Source of the DNA: Apostichopus japonicus | Lineage: Eukaryota > Echinodermata > Holothuroidea > Aspidochirotida > Stichopodidae | Length of the DNA: 64,000 bases | Assembly: GCF_037975245.1 (NCBI RefSeq) | Contig: NC_092569.1 | Location: 16,042,001-16,106,000, forward strand | Direction of reading: 5' to 3' | Shown here: positions 1 to 24,291 of the stretch, one piece after another | Position numbering within the stretch: position 1 is the stretch's first letter | Layout of the letters: every line of letters starts with the position of its first letter | Translations under genes and position numbers: made by a program | The notes under the pieces: model-generated | Database searches by the model: none | Told to the model about the DNA's origin: nothing | The model's input: only the letters and a program-made list of their open reading frames with translations

Positions 1-127
1 GTCATTTGTCCATCGTGGTCATCCTAGAGACAACACTCCTTTTACATACAGTGTAGTTAACTAAACCCTTCAATGTTTTAACATTTGGTCATTAACATCT
101 ATACTATATGATGTTTCTGGATAACCT

Positions 128-458
128 GTAATGATACTGTCCCCTTAAATTATCTTCATGTAATAATTACTGTCCCCTTAGATTATCTTCAAGTTATTAT
201 TACTGTCCTTAAATTATATTCCTGTTATAATTTACTGTCCCCTTAAAATATTTTACTGTGATAATTACTGTCCCCTTTATCTTTTCTCCTGTAATAATTA
301 CTCGTCCTTAAAATTATTTTCCAGTAACAATGACTGCCCCCTGAAATTATTTTCCGGTAATAAATAACTGTCCCCTTAAATTATTTTCAGGTAAAAAATA
401 ACTGCCCCCTTAAATTATTTTCCGGTAATAATAACTGTCCTCTTAAATTCGTCGATAG
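128..458. repeat. Degenerate ~32-bp minisatellite
   Basis: About ten imperfect copies of a 31-33 bp unit (core ACTGTCCCCTTAAATTATTTT followed by a GTAATAAT-like end) run up to just before the first visible LAPTM4 exon. The copies differ by substitutions and small indels, so the array looks old. It lies in an intron. Confidence 0.85.
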
Positions 459-501
459 CATCTACTCAATCTTGTTGTTTTGTTTATTTTTATTTCCTTA
501 G

Positions 502-3458
502 ATGACTAGGGATAAATTTCCCAATGACCAGGAGTTCATGCACTGGAAGGAGAACCTTGGGATGGTGGACGAGGGCCGTTGGTTTGTCTTCATTGCTCTG
601 GTTATGTTTCTGTGCATCATGACTGTGAAGGTAAGTCGATCATGAATCCGAGCGCAAATCCATACATCAATATTAAACAAAGTCTCTTAAATGACCTATT
701 CTACTGTTTTGCTTTATAACAATTTAAAAGAAAACAAAAAATTGACCTTAAAGGGTGCCCACCAACTGCCATGGTGTCCCTTCGTTCAAGATGGCGTAGG
801 GTACCACCATAGTGACTCGTGGAGCCGATGTTTTGAGAATGTGCTCAGTCAAACGTGGAGACCAAATATTGTTGGGGGAAAAAATACCTTGTGCCCCCCA
901 TTCATATTTGGAAAATTGCTTTGGTGTCCTTTTGAAATCTGAAAAATGGTGCCCTGCCATCTCAATGAAATGCCAAGGAAATCTTGAAAAATTTACTTGT
1001 CCCTATCATTTCTTTATTGAAACCGTTTTTAATATTATGTACAACAACTTGCATTTTCCTATGCCATTTCTGGGGGGATGGGGGGGGTGGGACCTATAGT
1101 GGGCCTCGATCCCAACTTGTGTGGGTTAAGGTAGCCTATTATGTTGGATTGTACTTGCACAGGTGTCTAAATCAGCCGTAATTCTAAGAGCATTGTCTGA
1201 CTGATAACTTTTAAATGGAAATAAATTGATAAAATAAGAATGTTGTATGGGTGAGCTACATCAACACCGAAACCAGATAGCATATCTTTCTCTGAGGAGA
1301 AGAATTGCTTATTTCATCACAGAGCCACAACTCCTTAAATGAAAGAGTAAGTAACAGTACACTCCCGGAACAAATGTTCTATAATCTCACTCTGAATATC
1401 ACAAAAAGTACAGAGTCAGACTTTCCCATGGTGTGAAGAAGCTTACTTAACAGTCTGATCTGAAAATATTAGATTATTGATTTGGAAACTGTTGGCCAGG
1501 GTATTACGTAAAAACCTATTCCAATCTTCAATTGTCAAGGTTATCAAAAACATTAGCCCATTTACGGATAGTGGTAAGTTTCTGACTTTATCCGAACACA
1601 GGAAATAAATACATTGGGAAATAGAGTTAGGATGTATGACCTTATCAAGCCAAGTAACATCATGATTCGGGAAATTACAGATTTGACCAGACTCTCGACG
1701 CCTCTCCAAAGGAATCGCATGATTTTAATCCTGTATGGAAATGAAACCTTGGGAGATTAAATTTACTACCAAAAATTGTGCAAGGTTAAAGAATGCCAAT
1801 TTTTTTGTCAAGAAAGGTCACTCATAAATTTGAGATTAGCCTCATTTAAAAATGGATAGATGATAATATTGTCATCGATGTAAATGTAAGAGTTAATCCA
1901 GAAGAATTGATTACCGTGAAGATCCGTTATTGGACCACTAAAACAAATTTCACACCAAGCCTGAAGCCAAAGTCTGAAGTCACTCACACTTTTCCTGTGC
2001 AGCCGCAAAAGTGTGGAATAACTTACCTCAATCAGTAAGACTTGTTCCAACTTTCATTTATGTAAACTTTTTTCTGCTGTTTCTGCAAAGCGCCGCCATG
2101 AGCACCTTCCGTCGGATACTGGCGCTATACAAAGTGTCCATTATTATTAGTCTTATTCTATTTAATTCCTTCCCTTAATGTCTTTGCTCTTTTCGAATAT
2201 TTGATAGTTTGCCTGTTAATTTCCAACTGTTCTCAAGTTTTAGAAAGGGGGGGGGGGTGGTGAGGGGGGTATTGTCAAATACTGCAGAAATGAAAAAAAA
2301 AATGGTCACCATAATTTTTTGCAAGCTCTGTCCAGAAATAATTCTGGTTTTTGCAGATTCATCAGCAGCTAATTTTCCTACCGTATTTTTCTTTTCATTT
2401 CATTTATTTTTCTCTTTTAACATGTATCTAGGTTTACTGCATTGTCTGTGTTTGGGCTTGCTATCAACACATCGTCTCTGTGGAGGCGAGAGAGTACCAG
2501 GCTTGTATGACCGAGGACCCAGAGGTTAGTCAGTACCCACGGAGGTCAACGTGATAACAAAAATCACAGATAGATCCGTTCAGTTATTTTCCTCTATTTT
2601 ACGAGGACTACTTTATTAAGCTACAACTGATGGCTGTTTGATTGGTGTTTAATTTTTGTTTTTGCACAAAAGAAATCTAATATTTAGCACAAAAAAAAAA
2701 AAAAACTGGATGAATGTGAAACATGCTGCATCGAAAAGGGATGTATATTACTGTAGTTGGTCTATTCCATATTGGAAACTGATCCAGTAATGAGGCAGCT
2801 TATCTCATGCACACTGTACACGTTATTATGCAATTCGTCCAAACAGGCTCTGGTTGTGCTCGTCGGGGCTTCGGTTTTAAACCTGTAGCCTTGTACTGTA
2901 ACCAAGCTTTGCACACCTGTTACATGGCATACATACAGTATTAATTACGTGGCTCAACCTTCACAAATTTAAATATGTAACAACATACTAGTGATACTAT
3001 CCAGCATGGTGAAAGCACTATGTGTGTAAAATTCAGTATTCCCCAGTGATAGTCACACAAGGAGGAATGAAGCAAATTTGATTGAATTCTGAACATTTTG
3101 TTGCCATGACGAACTCAAGGACAATGCAAGAACGGTGTCTTCAATCCATCATAATATTATTATTATTCCCAATTTTGAATTTTTTTTTTTTAAGGTTCAC
3201 TCATCACCATAGTTTTGGCAATATTCCAAGAATTTGGTGCAAAAACACAAAAAAAGAGGGCCTTTATCAGAATGCAGAAAGCAAACAAGGCATATTACTT
3301 GTGCATAATTATCTGTAATTATCTTCCATTCTAACGATCATTGATTTCTTGTCTTTGTCTCTCAGGTAATGGATCCCCTGAAGCCCCCCTGCTACAACGA
3401 CGCGCTGAAGGACTCCGTGTTCAAGCCTCCACCGCCCCCGTATCTAGACTTTCATTAG
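502..3458 (+). CDS. LAPTM4: LAPTM4-family lysosomal transmembrane protein, last three exons
   Basis: Three coding exons, 502-630, 2432-2524 and 3366-3458 (TAG stop), are joined in phase 0 by AG/GT sites. Together they give the last 104 residues of a longer protein; earlier exons lie left of the window. Seen: a hydrophobic segment (VFIALVMFLCIMTV) running into VYCIVCVWACYQHI, then a cytosolic tail with two proline-rich stretches that ends in PPPPPYLDFH. Known of the family: LAPTM4A/B are four-pass late-endosome/lysosome proteins. Their last membrane segment is followed by a Cys-Val-Trp-x-Cys-Tyr stretch and a short tail with PPxY motifs that recruit Nedd4-type ubiquitin ligases for sorting. 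The match in membrane segment, CVWxCY stretch and terminal PPPPY supports the family. I cannot say whether it is closer to LAPTM4A or LAPTM4B. It may be the single pre-duplication homologue. Intronic LINE debris separates the first two visible exons. Confidence 0.8.
1290..1985 (-). pseudogene. Decayed LINE reverse-transcriptase C-terminal fragment
   Basis: On the minus strand several frameshifted pieces read as the end of a non-LTR retrotransposon polyprotein. One piece at 1985-1808 contains FFWINSYIYIDDN. A second at 1709-1443 contains PNSISQCIYFL. A third near 1400-1320 reads CTFCDIQSEIIEHLFREC. This last stretch is the Cys-Cys-His-Cys pattern that ends many LINE proteins. Stop codons and frame changes make it clearly dead. 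It sits in the LAPTM4 intron. Confidence 0.6.
1975..2165 (+). mobile_element. 3' end of a CR1/jockey-like LINE
   Basis: On the plus strand, codons from 1981 read FSCAAAKVWNNLPQSVRL. This is the very common C-terminal signature (AAPKxWNxLPxSxR) of CR1/jockey-type LINE proteins. It is followed by a GCGCTATAC box and an ATTATTATTA tail at 2126-2152. The fragment abuts the opposite-strand LINE remnant, so two insertions meet here. Confidence 0.6.
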
Positions 3459-6400
3459 TCAAGTATGATCGTTGCATATTACGTGAATGTTTAGTCGTCG
3501 TTAGGTGGGAAAACCCGAAGCAGAAAAACGAGTTTGCAATTTCTCTTATGTGGTTGAAACGGAAATAAACCGAGAGACATTAAAAACAAAGCACAATTTC
3601 GAAATAGTGTGAGAAAGGTGTCTATGAGTTATTTCTCTTCAAAGGTAGGGTTCTTTTTTTTTGGAAATAATTATAAAATAAATTCAGAATAGATTGATGG
3701 TAGGAAGTTTATGAGACTTTAAGGGGTCAAGGGTCAAGGTCATATTCAGTCTCTAATTCCTTTAGGTTCTTCTTCTTCTCCTTCTCACAGAAGTTATTTC
3801 AAAACGTACCTATTGTTCGTTTCGACCGTTTTGGATTTTCTATTCGATCTCGTAATGCAAGTTGCGTTTTCATCTTAGTGTAACAATCGTATGCCTGTGA
3901 GTAAATCGCAGTTGTCGAAGTTTACGATGTTGTGGTGGAAGAGGAACTTGCTGTAAATACAAATTAGGTCATTGCTAAAGTTGTCTCTCCTTCTATAAGG
4001 GGTAGGGTTCACACACTGAATTGAATTGGATTTGTTTGTTGTTGTAGTGTTATTGTTGCCTTTGAATAGGCTTTCCCTCCACAACTAAAACCCTGATATA
4101 ATGTCCCTTCCAAACATGTTAGGAAAACTTTTGTCAAAGTCAAAGAGATGTTTTGTAGCAATTTTTGGTTATTTGGGTAACAACATCTGCTTCTCTTCAG
4201 TTTAAGGCAGTCTAAAGTATGTTACTGTTGTTTAAATATATAAATGTATTAGTTATGAATGATGCGTGGCCTTGCAAGGGGTAGTTAGTCATCATCAGAC
4301 AGTTTTGAATTCGAACAAAGAAATAATGCAGTCAGCATTTTTGGTCTGTTGTCCTGTACAGCATAAAATTTCTCATTTATTTCACAAACATGAAATCATT
4401 TTTATTTTTTCATGTTTTACAAGACATTAAAATAAAACAATCCTTATCTCTCCTTAAATTTAAAGCACAAAGTTGGTTCATATTTTTCAAGACATTCAAA
4501 TTAAACAATCCTTATCTATCCTTAAATTTAATTTAAAGCACAAAGTTGGTTCTATACAAATGACAAACGCTCTAGCCTCCAATTTCAATTCGACATTCAA
4601 GATTTGCTCGCATGCTCAAAGCTGGTCTGGTTATATTTCTTGCTATTTTCAAGGGCAAATTCTACCGTACCCTTGCTTTACATTGCCTTTTTTGTGTTTG
4701 TTTCTGTATGTATATTAAAATGCAGTGTGTTTATACTGTGTTGTTGCTAATGTGAGATGTCTAGATGGTCAGGTTACGAGGACCATAGTGATACTTTAGC
4801 TAGGGATGATGTTTCGGGCTACCTTGGAAAGTTACAAAAAGGAAAAGAAAGAACTTTTTACAAAAACATGTTATTTTTCCAAGTATCATGACTTAAAATA
4901 CAGCCCAATATTTAGCTCATTTTTTGGGTGACTTTTTCCTCCCCTTCTGTATTTATTCATGTTTCAGACATATTTTGGAAACACAGAATAACATCCTTCT
5001 CTGAACTCCATCATGTGATGTTGATTATCTAAGACCATTGCTTTTTTTTATCATCAAAGGCTGGTTGGTTTTGTTGCTCTTTATTCTTTGCATTACATAA
5101 TCTTTTTGTGCTTTTTTATTCGCATTCAAAATTCATTTGATATATGGGTGACATGAGAGGGGGGAGGGAGGGGGGGTGAAGGGATGGTGTGGCTGCTGTA
5201 TTTAATTTCCTTTGTTGTTTGAAAAAGAAAAAGATGTACCATGATGCTAAAATCCTTCCCAGCAAACACAAATATATTGCTATGGGCATAGGCGTAGGAG
5301 CCCGCGCGCGTTTAACATGTTAATGTGCATATCATATAGGCATGCATCGGTTATTACATCACATGCCAATAACATACAATCATTTGCCGTGTTATTACCC
5401 TTCCATATTGGTTATAAATTGTTTGGGAAGATGTTACAATAATAATGATAATAATAATATCAGTTTAAAAATTATCATCATATTGGCCGAATTTTCACAA
5501 AAAAATTGTGGTTGAGGGGGGGGGGGGGGCTGCAGCCCAGCCCTCCGGCTCCTGTGTATTTTATATCTATAGATGCAGAAAATTGTAAACTCGATTGTTA
5601 AGTCATTATCTTTATACACTGGAATATATCTTTAAGTTTGACGGTTTACAATATGCCCTGTTTGTATTAGTATTAGTATCAGGTATTCTGGTAACAGAAC
5701 ATAAGGTTAAGCGTTGAATGAGCCGTATTGGTTGATGGACTATGCATCTAAATATGGGGAGTAAATCTTGCGGTTATCACACTGTGTTCATATTTCATGT
5801 CAACTGTTTTTCAAAGTGTAAGCAATGTTCATTGTCAGATATCATCATGTTTAAGAAGCCATGCGGAACCTGTTTTATGGATAGGAGGAGGGGGGAGCGC
5901 TAGGGGGCATAAAAAATTATTAAAATAGTTATTCATTCTTAAATGAGACCATTTTTACTTTTTTTTTTGGTATTAATTAACTATGTTAATTAAAATACGC
6001 AAATGTTCGCTTATTATTACGTTTAGCAAATAAATATCGTCGTGAATTGTATTTTTCAAAAAAAAAATATGACTTTGCTCACAGATTTAAGTTCAATAAA
6101 CTGCTTAGTCAATAAATTTCTTTGGTGTCTGGTCTTTATAGTGGAAACAAGTACCGTGTCCCGTGGCAATGTGGATCGTCATCATATCACTACGACCCCA
6201 ACCTCTCCCCCTCTCTATCTCTTTAACCACCTCACCTATTCCTCATCAATTCCCAATTCTTAGGGATTGAGTACTTCATCTTCAAAATAAATCATCGTCA
6301 AGGTTGTAGAATTAACAGGGACAAAATAAGAGGAAGCGAACGTAACAGTGACGTCACCAGAATATTTCCGAACCTCTTGTAGCTGCATAAAATCCTGCTA

Positions 6401-6782
6401 AGTGCCTTCACATACATAGGAAACCACAGTGATAATTCCTGGCAAGTAATGCCTTAACAATGAAAATAACACGATTTACCCAGTCTATATGCTATCTTAG
6501 TTTTAGCCGGGAGAATTATGTCATTTTGCGTCAAAATGGATTCGTAGAACTGCATTCCTCAAACTGATTCAGTGAAAACCAATTTTTGTAGAACACTTCT
6601 TAATATCTCTCTCCCCCCTCTAAACCCCTTTCATGTCCAATCGTCTTTCACCCAACCAGCGAAAAATACAAATATTTGGTGTGTCTCATATTACATGAGA
6701 GAGATATCGTTTCCTTTTGTTAAGAAAAACAAAAAGAGAAAAATACATCCCACGTTTTGAGTTTTTCATTTAACGTCTAGGC
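3459..6782. other. LAPTM4 3' UTR and gene-free stretch
   Basis: No coding region is supported here. Possible AATAAA polyadenylation signals occur at about 3564 and again near 4430, so the 3' UTR length is open. A ~75-bp unit containing AACAATCCTTATCT is present twice in tandem at 4409-4553. G-rich runs lie at 5158-5176 and 5516-5530. The rest is AT-rich with no structure I can name. Confidence 0.5.
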
Positions 6783-7137
6783 TTAAAGGCATTGAAGACT
6801 CGCGCACAAAGAAACGTCTCATGCCGGCAATCTGACCTAGTTTCGAATGAGGTGTAACAGAAGTGTTAGACACCACCAGCTTGCTACCGTCGGTAATTAG
6901 ACACTAGTGTACAGTCAATATATATAGCTACGGTCAATACCCACAACACAGTGTACATAGCAGCGATGGACAACCCAGGTCTAGATAAAAGATAACAAGG
7001 TATCACGTTTCATTACTGTCTGCATTTTGCATTTTGTAGCGACAAGAAAAAAACTGCACTAGCAAGAAACGGAAAGTTACCGTAACTTTTTCAGATGGCG
7101 GCACGCGGTTCGGGAGAGTCTTCGGCAATGCCTTTAA
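6783..7137 (+). mobile_element. TTAA-flanked MITE, copy 1 (full length, 355 bp)
   Basis: The element starts TTAAAGGCATTGAAGACTCG and ends in the inverted equivalent (GAGTCTTCGGCAATGCCTTTAA-like at 7116-7137). It therefore has ~20-bp terminal inverted repeats with TTAA at each tip, as in piggyBac-type non-autonomous elements. The TTAA is palindromic with the repeat end, so duplication and repeat cannot be told apart. Four more copies occur in this window. There is no coding capacity. Confidence 0.75.
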
Positions 7138-7284
7138 TAGCATATTTCTAATATCTCGACTTCACGTGTTTACTTCCGAAATTTCTGTAACTGAAGTGCA
7201 GAGTTCCTGTGTCACACTGTCGTTACTGCAAAGTACGTACACTTCCGAGAAGTGAGCATCCTTTCAAATGTGTCAGCGTGCAGC

Positions 7285-7660
7285 CGGTGGCGTCGCCAAC
7301 TGGGGGGGGGGGTCAGCACGTGCCCTCCCAGGAAAAATTCGTGCCACCCCCCCCCCACAGAAGCGATTTGTAGTGTAACAAAAAAATACTCAAACAAAAA
7401 TTTTATCTGCCTCTATCAAAAACATAAATATCGGACAGACTAACCCCGAAAATTCTTGAACATAAAGTTACTTCAAGTTGCAAAATATAGCACCAGATGC
7501 ATCTAAGGACCCTTAATTAATAAAACATTTCTCAAGGGGAGGGGACACCCTCTCCCTTTGGACCTCTTCCCCTGGACTGCATTCACAAATAAACATTGTG
7601 CCCCCTAATTAAGTGCTGTGCCCCCCCCCCCCAAGATTGGAATGTCTGGCGACGCCACTG
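7285..7660. mobile_element. hAT-like MITE
   Basis: The left end CGGTGGCGTCGCCA and the right end TGGCGACGCCACTG are inverted copies. The flanks (CGTGCAGC and TGTGCATG) are a weak, decayed 8-bp match. Long G and C runs lie just inside both ends, as in the other hAT-like elements of the window. Confidence 0.55.
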
Positions 7661-8202
7661 TGTGCATGCAGCTAAGCTATGGCATTACACCAGTTTGCTT
7701 CAAGTTCACTTTTGGTACGAAACATGTCAACTTCAATGTTGCTTTCCCGAAAACGGTACATAGGAATTGGATTCACATTTCACCATTATGCAAAGAAATT
7801 ATTGTTATCTTCATTAGTCAAAATAAGTTTTCCTCTGGTCTATCCTTTTTAAGTAATACAATTCCAAATGATAAATCTCGTATATGACTACATATCAACT
7901 ACCTTCAAAGATCAGCCACGTATCTTGTCGTATGAAAATCAGTCTTTTTCATTTTAATTAATAGAGACAGTCTAGTATATCCGCTATACGGATACTTACA
8001 GATCCATTTACATCAGCACAAAATCAGAATGAAAACAATCTGTTAAGAATGAATAGGTTTAAGTTGATATCTGCAGAGTTTACTCGAATTTGATGCACTT
8101 ATTGTTATCCGTTGTCTCGTTAACAACAATGGAATTGTTTCTAGCCAGCTCTCCCGGCATGTTTTCTTCGAGATGTTATTACGATTTTTAGATTCTACAA
8201 GA

Positions 8203-18293
<10,091 letters not shown>

Positions 18294-18298
18294 GAATA

Positions 18299-19958
<1,660 letters not shown>

Positions 19959-20326
19959 GTGAAGACTCGCGCACAAAGAAACGTCTCATGCCGGTAATCT
20001 GAGCTAGTTTCGAATGAGGTGTAACAGAAGTGTTAGACACCACCATCGATCCAAGAAAATACACACACAGCTTGCTATACCGTCGGTAATTAGACACTAA
20101 TTAAGTGTACATTCAGTACGTACAACTGCGGTCAATACCCACAGCACAGTATACAAACGATACAGCGATGGACATCTCAGGTCCAGATTAAAGATAACAA
20201 GGTATCACGTTTCATTATTGTCTGCATTTTGCAGCGACACGAACAAAACGTCACTTGCAAGCAACGGAAAGTTAACTTTCTTCAGATGGCCGCACGCGGT
20301 TTGGGGCGAGTCTTTAATGCCTTTAA
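19959..20326 (+). mobile_element. TTAA-type MITE, copy 2
   Basis: The same family as 6783-7137: GAAGACTCGCGC at the left and GCGAGTCTTTAATGCCTTTAA-like sequence at the right. The outermost ~12 bp of the left terminal repeat are lost. It carries an internal segment (CACCATCGATCC..ACACACACAG, 20040-20068) that copy 1 lacks. Confidence 0.75.
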
Positions 20327-21925
20327 GCCTCGAACGATATGCCGTTGCATATACAATGACTATAAACTACACACATGTATGAAGGAGTTAACGCGAGTAG
20401 AAAACGCGGGCATGAGTCATGGATTGCCAAAGTATATGGTCATTCTGCCCAAGGAGAAGTGGTGAAAGCAAGTGGAGAATATCGATGTAATCAAACACAG
20501 GATCTGGTTTTTGGTGGAATTGTAAATTGAATAATAGGAATGATAGTAGCTCCTACACGTCGTGCAATAATTGGGAAACTTGAAACAATTTCCAAGTTCA
20601 GCGAAGGATTGTTTTTTTTTGGGGGGGGGAGGGGCGGGATGGGAGGCTGGAGAGTGACTAAAATGTTGGGTTCTCGTAGCTACAAAATCTACATGGTCAT
20701 TAATACGGGAATACTTGAAGGTGCCATGAATGGTCAACATGTCGGTTATTCAGCGAGGATGTATCAGGGGGAACTTCTTTCACAATAAGGACTTATAGAC
20801 ACCACATTGCTTTGAAATGCTAGTATGTTGCAGTCAATGAGGATTTCAATGGAGTATAGGCATACCATAAACTATTATTGATAGGCTATATTATTCAACT
20901 AATGTTTAACGGTCATGGAAATAACATTCTGGAGCCTGCCTAAAATCTTTAATGATAATATCATGAACGCTGATAATAACATTACATACATGATGAACCT
21001 TCAAAGGCGATAAAACAAATTTGGTATTGATACCGCACAATAAACCTACAATAACGATACAGAGAAATCATAGGCTTATGAAGAGATAGAATTAGCAGGG
21101 AAGAGTTGGCTACGTACTGACTTTTTACATACCGAGGGCGTACTTTCGTTTTAGATAAGCCAAAGGTTTCGTAGTAAAATCAGTTATTCGATCATTGACT
21201 AATTATAGGTGTCGCACCACACAATATTAATTGCTCCTATTGACTTACACACTAAACTCGTCACTTTCCAAGACCGAAAGAGCATAGATATGAGTTATAT
21301 GATAGCCGATGGCTTGGGTTTTCACAGCAGTTTCAATTTTTGCCATCATGACCGTTTAGATTTTCAGCTAGAATTAAGCGCTCAAAGTTTAGCATAGTGC
21401 TCCGCAACCCAGCTGTCGTTGCGGAATCAAGTTTCTTTGTTTCACCCAAGATTTTTTAAAATATCTTAAATCACAGTCCTCCAGTTTTCCAGACCATCAG
21501 TAGTTATTTCATCCTCTTCAACATCTAAGCATAAATATAACGATGATAATTCAGAAAATGAAGAGAAAAAATTCAATACGTATACAGGTCACTTATAATT
21601 TAAAGCTACTTCCGACAATGGTTAACCACTCATGCGGACGTGCACTTCTCTAAAGTTGTGGTACGTACGATACCAAGATACGCAACATTAAATTCGTCAT
21701 TGTGCCCCATCCCCATTGCACATAAAGCCTATAGGTATGTTCATGTAAATGAGCGATTAATACGATAGGCGTATTCTTGTGTGGGCGTACATGTATATAG
21801 TGTAGCGTTAGGCTATGGTGCGCTTGTATCGATGCATCGCTGTTTAATTGCGTACGGAGGTTTTTAAATGTATCGGGCGCGGCGCGCTGATTGTGTTGCG
21901 TGCGTGTAACTTGTGTGAGTGTGTG
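20327..21925. other. Gene-free stretch
   Basis: No supported gene. There is a T8G9 run at 20611-20627. The stretch 21300-21372 resembles 24142-24226 (shared GCTTGGG, ACCGTT.AGATT.TCAGCTAGAA), so it is a further dispersed repeat of unknown type. Confidence 0.4.
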
Positions 21926-22362
21926 CAGTGGCGGATCCAGGATTTCGCCGAAGGGGGGGGGGCCCAGATGGGAAATGCCTAATCGTCGTCCTGGGGGAGG
22001 GGTCTAAGGGGAGTGGGTGCCCCCTCCCCTTTTGGAAAATTTCACAAAATATGGAGGTCCTCGGTGCAATCTGGTGCTACTTTTCGTGAAAGTTTGGAGT
22101 AAAATTTATTTCCAATAAATCATGTATTCATGGTTCGCCGGGCATATATTTGCAATTTCGAGCAATGAGCTGGGATTTACGTCTTTGGGGAGTAGGTGGT
22201 GATGCAAACTACTTTTTACAAGGCTACTCCAGGCCATTTCATCTTGGATGCCCCCTTCCAGATGGAGACTATTGATGCAGTCAGAGTGCCCCTCTCGCCT
22301 TCACTTTATCAGAATGATGGTGTACTCTTTTTGCAAATTTAATTTACAAAAAATTACACGCA

Positions 22363-23700
22363 CAGTGGCGTAGCTAGGATTTTTTGAGTGGGGGGCCATG
22401 GGGGGCTGTTCTTTCTTGTGGGGGGGGGGCGGAGTTTACTATCTAAGCGGAGCGCCACCTTGGTTGGCGCGGAGCGTACAGAGAAAATTTGAGATTTCAG
22501 CACCCCCCAGATCGCAGGAGATGGCACCTGTGAGGCAAAATAGCAACCAAAAAGATGTGCAACTTTGGTGACAGAAATGCAAAAAAAGTTTTTTTCTCTT
22601 TCATGCTGACTGGCCTTGCCAACTCAGCCAGACTTTTAACTTGAGGGAAGTTGGCATCATTTGTCGTTTCAAGCTGTCAAGGCCGTTCTCCCAACTCAAA
22701 CCCCTGTGGAATACCGGTAGATTTGCAGGATATGCCCACATGTGGACTTGTATAGCATTAGAGGAAGGGGGTGGAAGACTAACACGCATCGATGTTTCGG
22801 TAATGGTCCACATTGGTGGCTCGGTGCTTATTAGGCCATTTATTGGGTTTCTTGAGGCAGCTGTCATCAGAATCTGGCTTTTTGTGCCAATCGATGACCG
22901 ATAACATGTATTGGTATGTAAATTTCTTCTTCATATATCTAGCAACACTCTAAAAACAAATGAGTGGATTTCTTTCCATTGGAGTGATCACTCGGCGCAC
23001 TTCAAATTAAGAGTAAAATTTAACTCTATTGGAGTTAACCCTCACTCCTAATATGAGTGAATATAACTCTATTAGGAGTTAAGATTTACTCCAATGGAGT
23101 GAAAATTCACTCTTATACCGGAATGTGCTCAGTGATCACTCCCATGGAGTGAAATTCACCTATGTTTTTATCAGTACAGTACAGTGCATATCATTATAGA
23201 CGTACGTACGTACTACGTACGTTCGTATATCAGACGCACTCGATACCCACGATACGATACGGTCCTGGAGAAACTATTTCCACTCATCATTTTTTAAGGC
23301 GATACAGTAGTGAGTATTGAACAGGCACAGCCGCATGTTTGCAGGAAATTCAGAATTCCCAATATTTTATATCTCTACCAGTAGTGAAAATCATGTTTCG
23401 ACAGTTTCGTGAACATAAAAAGTTGTTTTGTGGAATATTCAATGACATATCAGGGGCGGATGCAGGATTTGTGACAGGGGGGGGGGTGGGGTCTGACTGG
23501 TCCAGCCGCGCCTGAACGTAAGACTATCTAAGCGGAGCGCCATCATCGGTTGGCGCGGAGCGTACAAGAAAATTTTTGGCTTTACAAACCCCCCAGATGG
23601 CCGGAAACGGCACTTCCCGAGTATTCTAAGCAGCATGTACCTAGCCTGAAAATATGGATCTCATGTCTGCAGTTTCAGGCCCCCCGTAGCTACGCCACTG
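22363..23700. mobile_element. hAT-like element B, nested in A
   Basis: The left end CAGTGGCGTAGCTAGG and the right end GTAGCTACGCCACTG are inverted repeats. The flanking 8-mers TACACGCA and ATCACGCA share six of eight bases, a likely decayed hAT target duplication. Another left-end-like start (CAGGGGCGGATGCAGG) at 23451 suggests a third, incomplete insertion within B. Confidence 0.6.
22960..23160. mobile_element. Palindromic ~200-bp MITE
   Basis: Ends at 22960-22999 and 23125-23160 are inverted copies around GGAGTGATCACT. The interior repeats ACTCTATTGGAGTTA and ACTCCAATGGAGT palindromes, so the whole could fold into one long stem with sub-hairpins. It is nested in hAT-like element B. Confidence 0.6.
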
Positions 23701-24291
23701 ATCACGCATGGGGCACTTTCCCTCGAACGCGGAAAAAAAAAAAAAATCAGGATTTTCAAAAAGGGGGGGCCCGGGCCCCCCGGGCCCCCCTGGATCCGCC
23801 CCTGGTGTGCGTGTGGTGTGAGAGAACTTTCTTGTGTTTGAAAATGTTTGGCAGAGCTTATGAATGAGGGAGTGAATACGGATGGTTGACCGGTCAACAC
23901 TTGTGAGCGAGTGAGTACGTTTGAGTTATATGTGTGTGTGTGTGAAGTGAGCTTGTTGTAAGTAAATGATATTTTATATTTAGTTTGCTTCAGTTAATTG
24001 TTATTAAATTAATTAAGTTTACCGTTAATCTTTTGTTCCTGCGTTATCTTTACAACTTCTCTCCCCTGAGTCATCATACTTTTGGGAGGGCACACCAGTA
24101 CGGAAAACCCCTAAACTTACATTCAGGTTATCCTTCCAACCTCATAATAGCTGATTGCTTGGGCTAGTCATGACAGTTGCAGATAATTTTCACAACATAA
24201 CCGTTCAGATTGTCAGCTAGAAGATCGAATGATGAGGCATTTTATAAGGATTGCGAACTCCTATGTCCAGCATGTTGTGCTTTGAGTTTCC

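Larger units (their letters stand above)
21926..23804. mobile_element. hAT-like non-autonomous element A (outer)
   Basis: The left end CAGTGGCGGATCCAGG and the right end CCTGGATCCGCCCCTG are inverted repeats (15 of 16 match). The CAG-GG start fits hAT ends. Flanks are GT-repetitive, so the target duplication is unclear. Element B and a palindromic MITE lie inside it. No transposase frame is left. Confidence 0.65.

Noticed and set aside
691..1181. Overlapping 65-95 codon frames in the first LAPTM4 intron
   Set aside because: Several overlapping frames on both strands, no family match and a poly-G tract. Probably old repeat sequence.
5285..5554. Possible hAT-like MITE (CATAGGCGTAGGAGCC ... GGCTCCTGTG)
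   Set aside because: The ends match only in GGAGCC plus a few bases, and the flanks show no duplication.
20229..20465. 78-codon frame containing [14 protein letters not shown]
   Set aside because: It is inside MITE copy 2, and other copies have the same DNA without an open frame.
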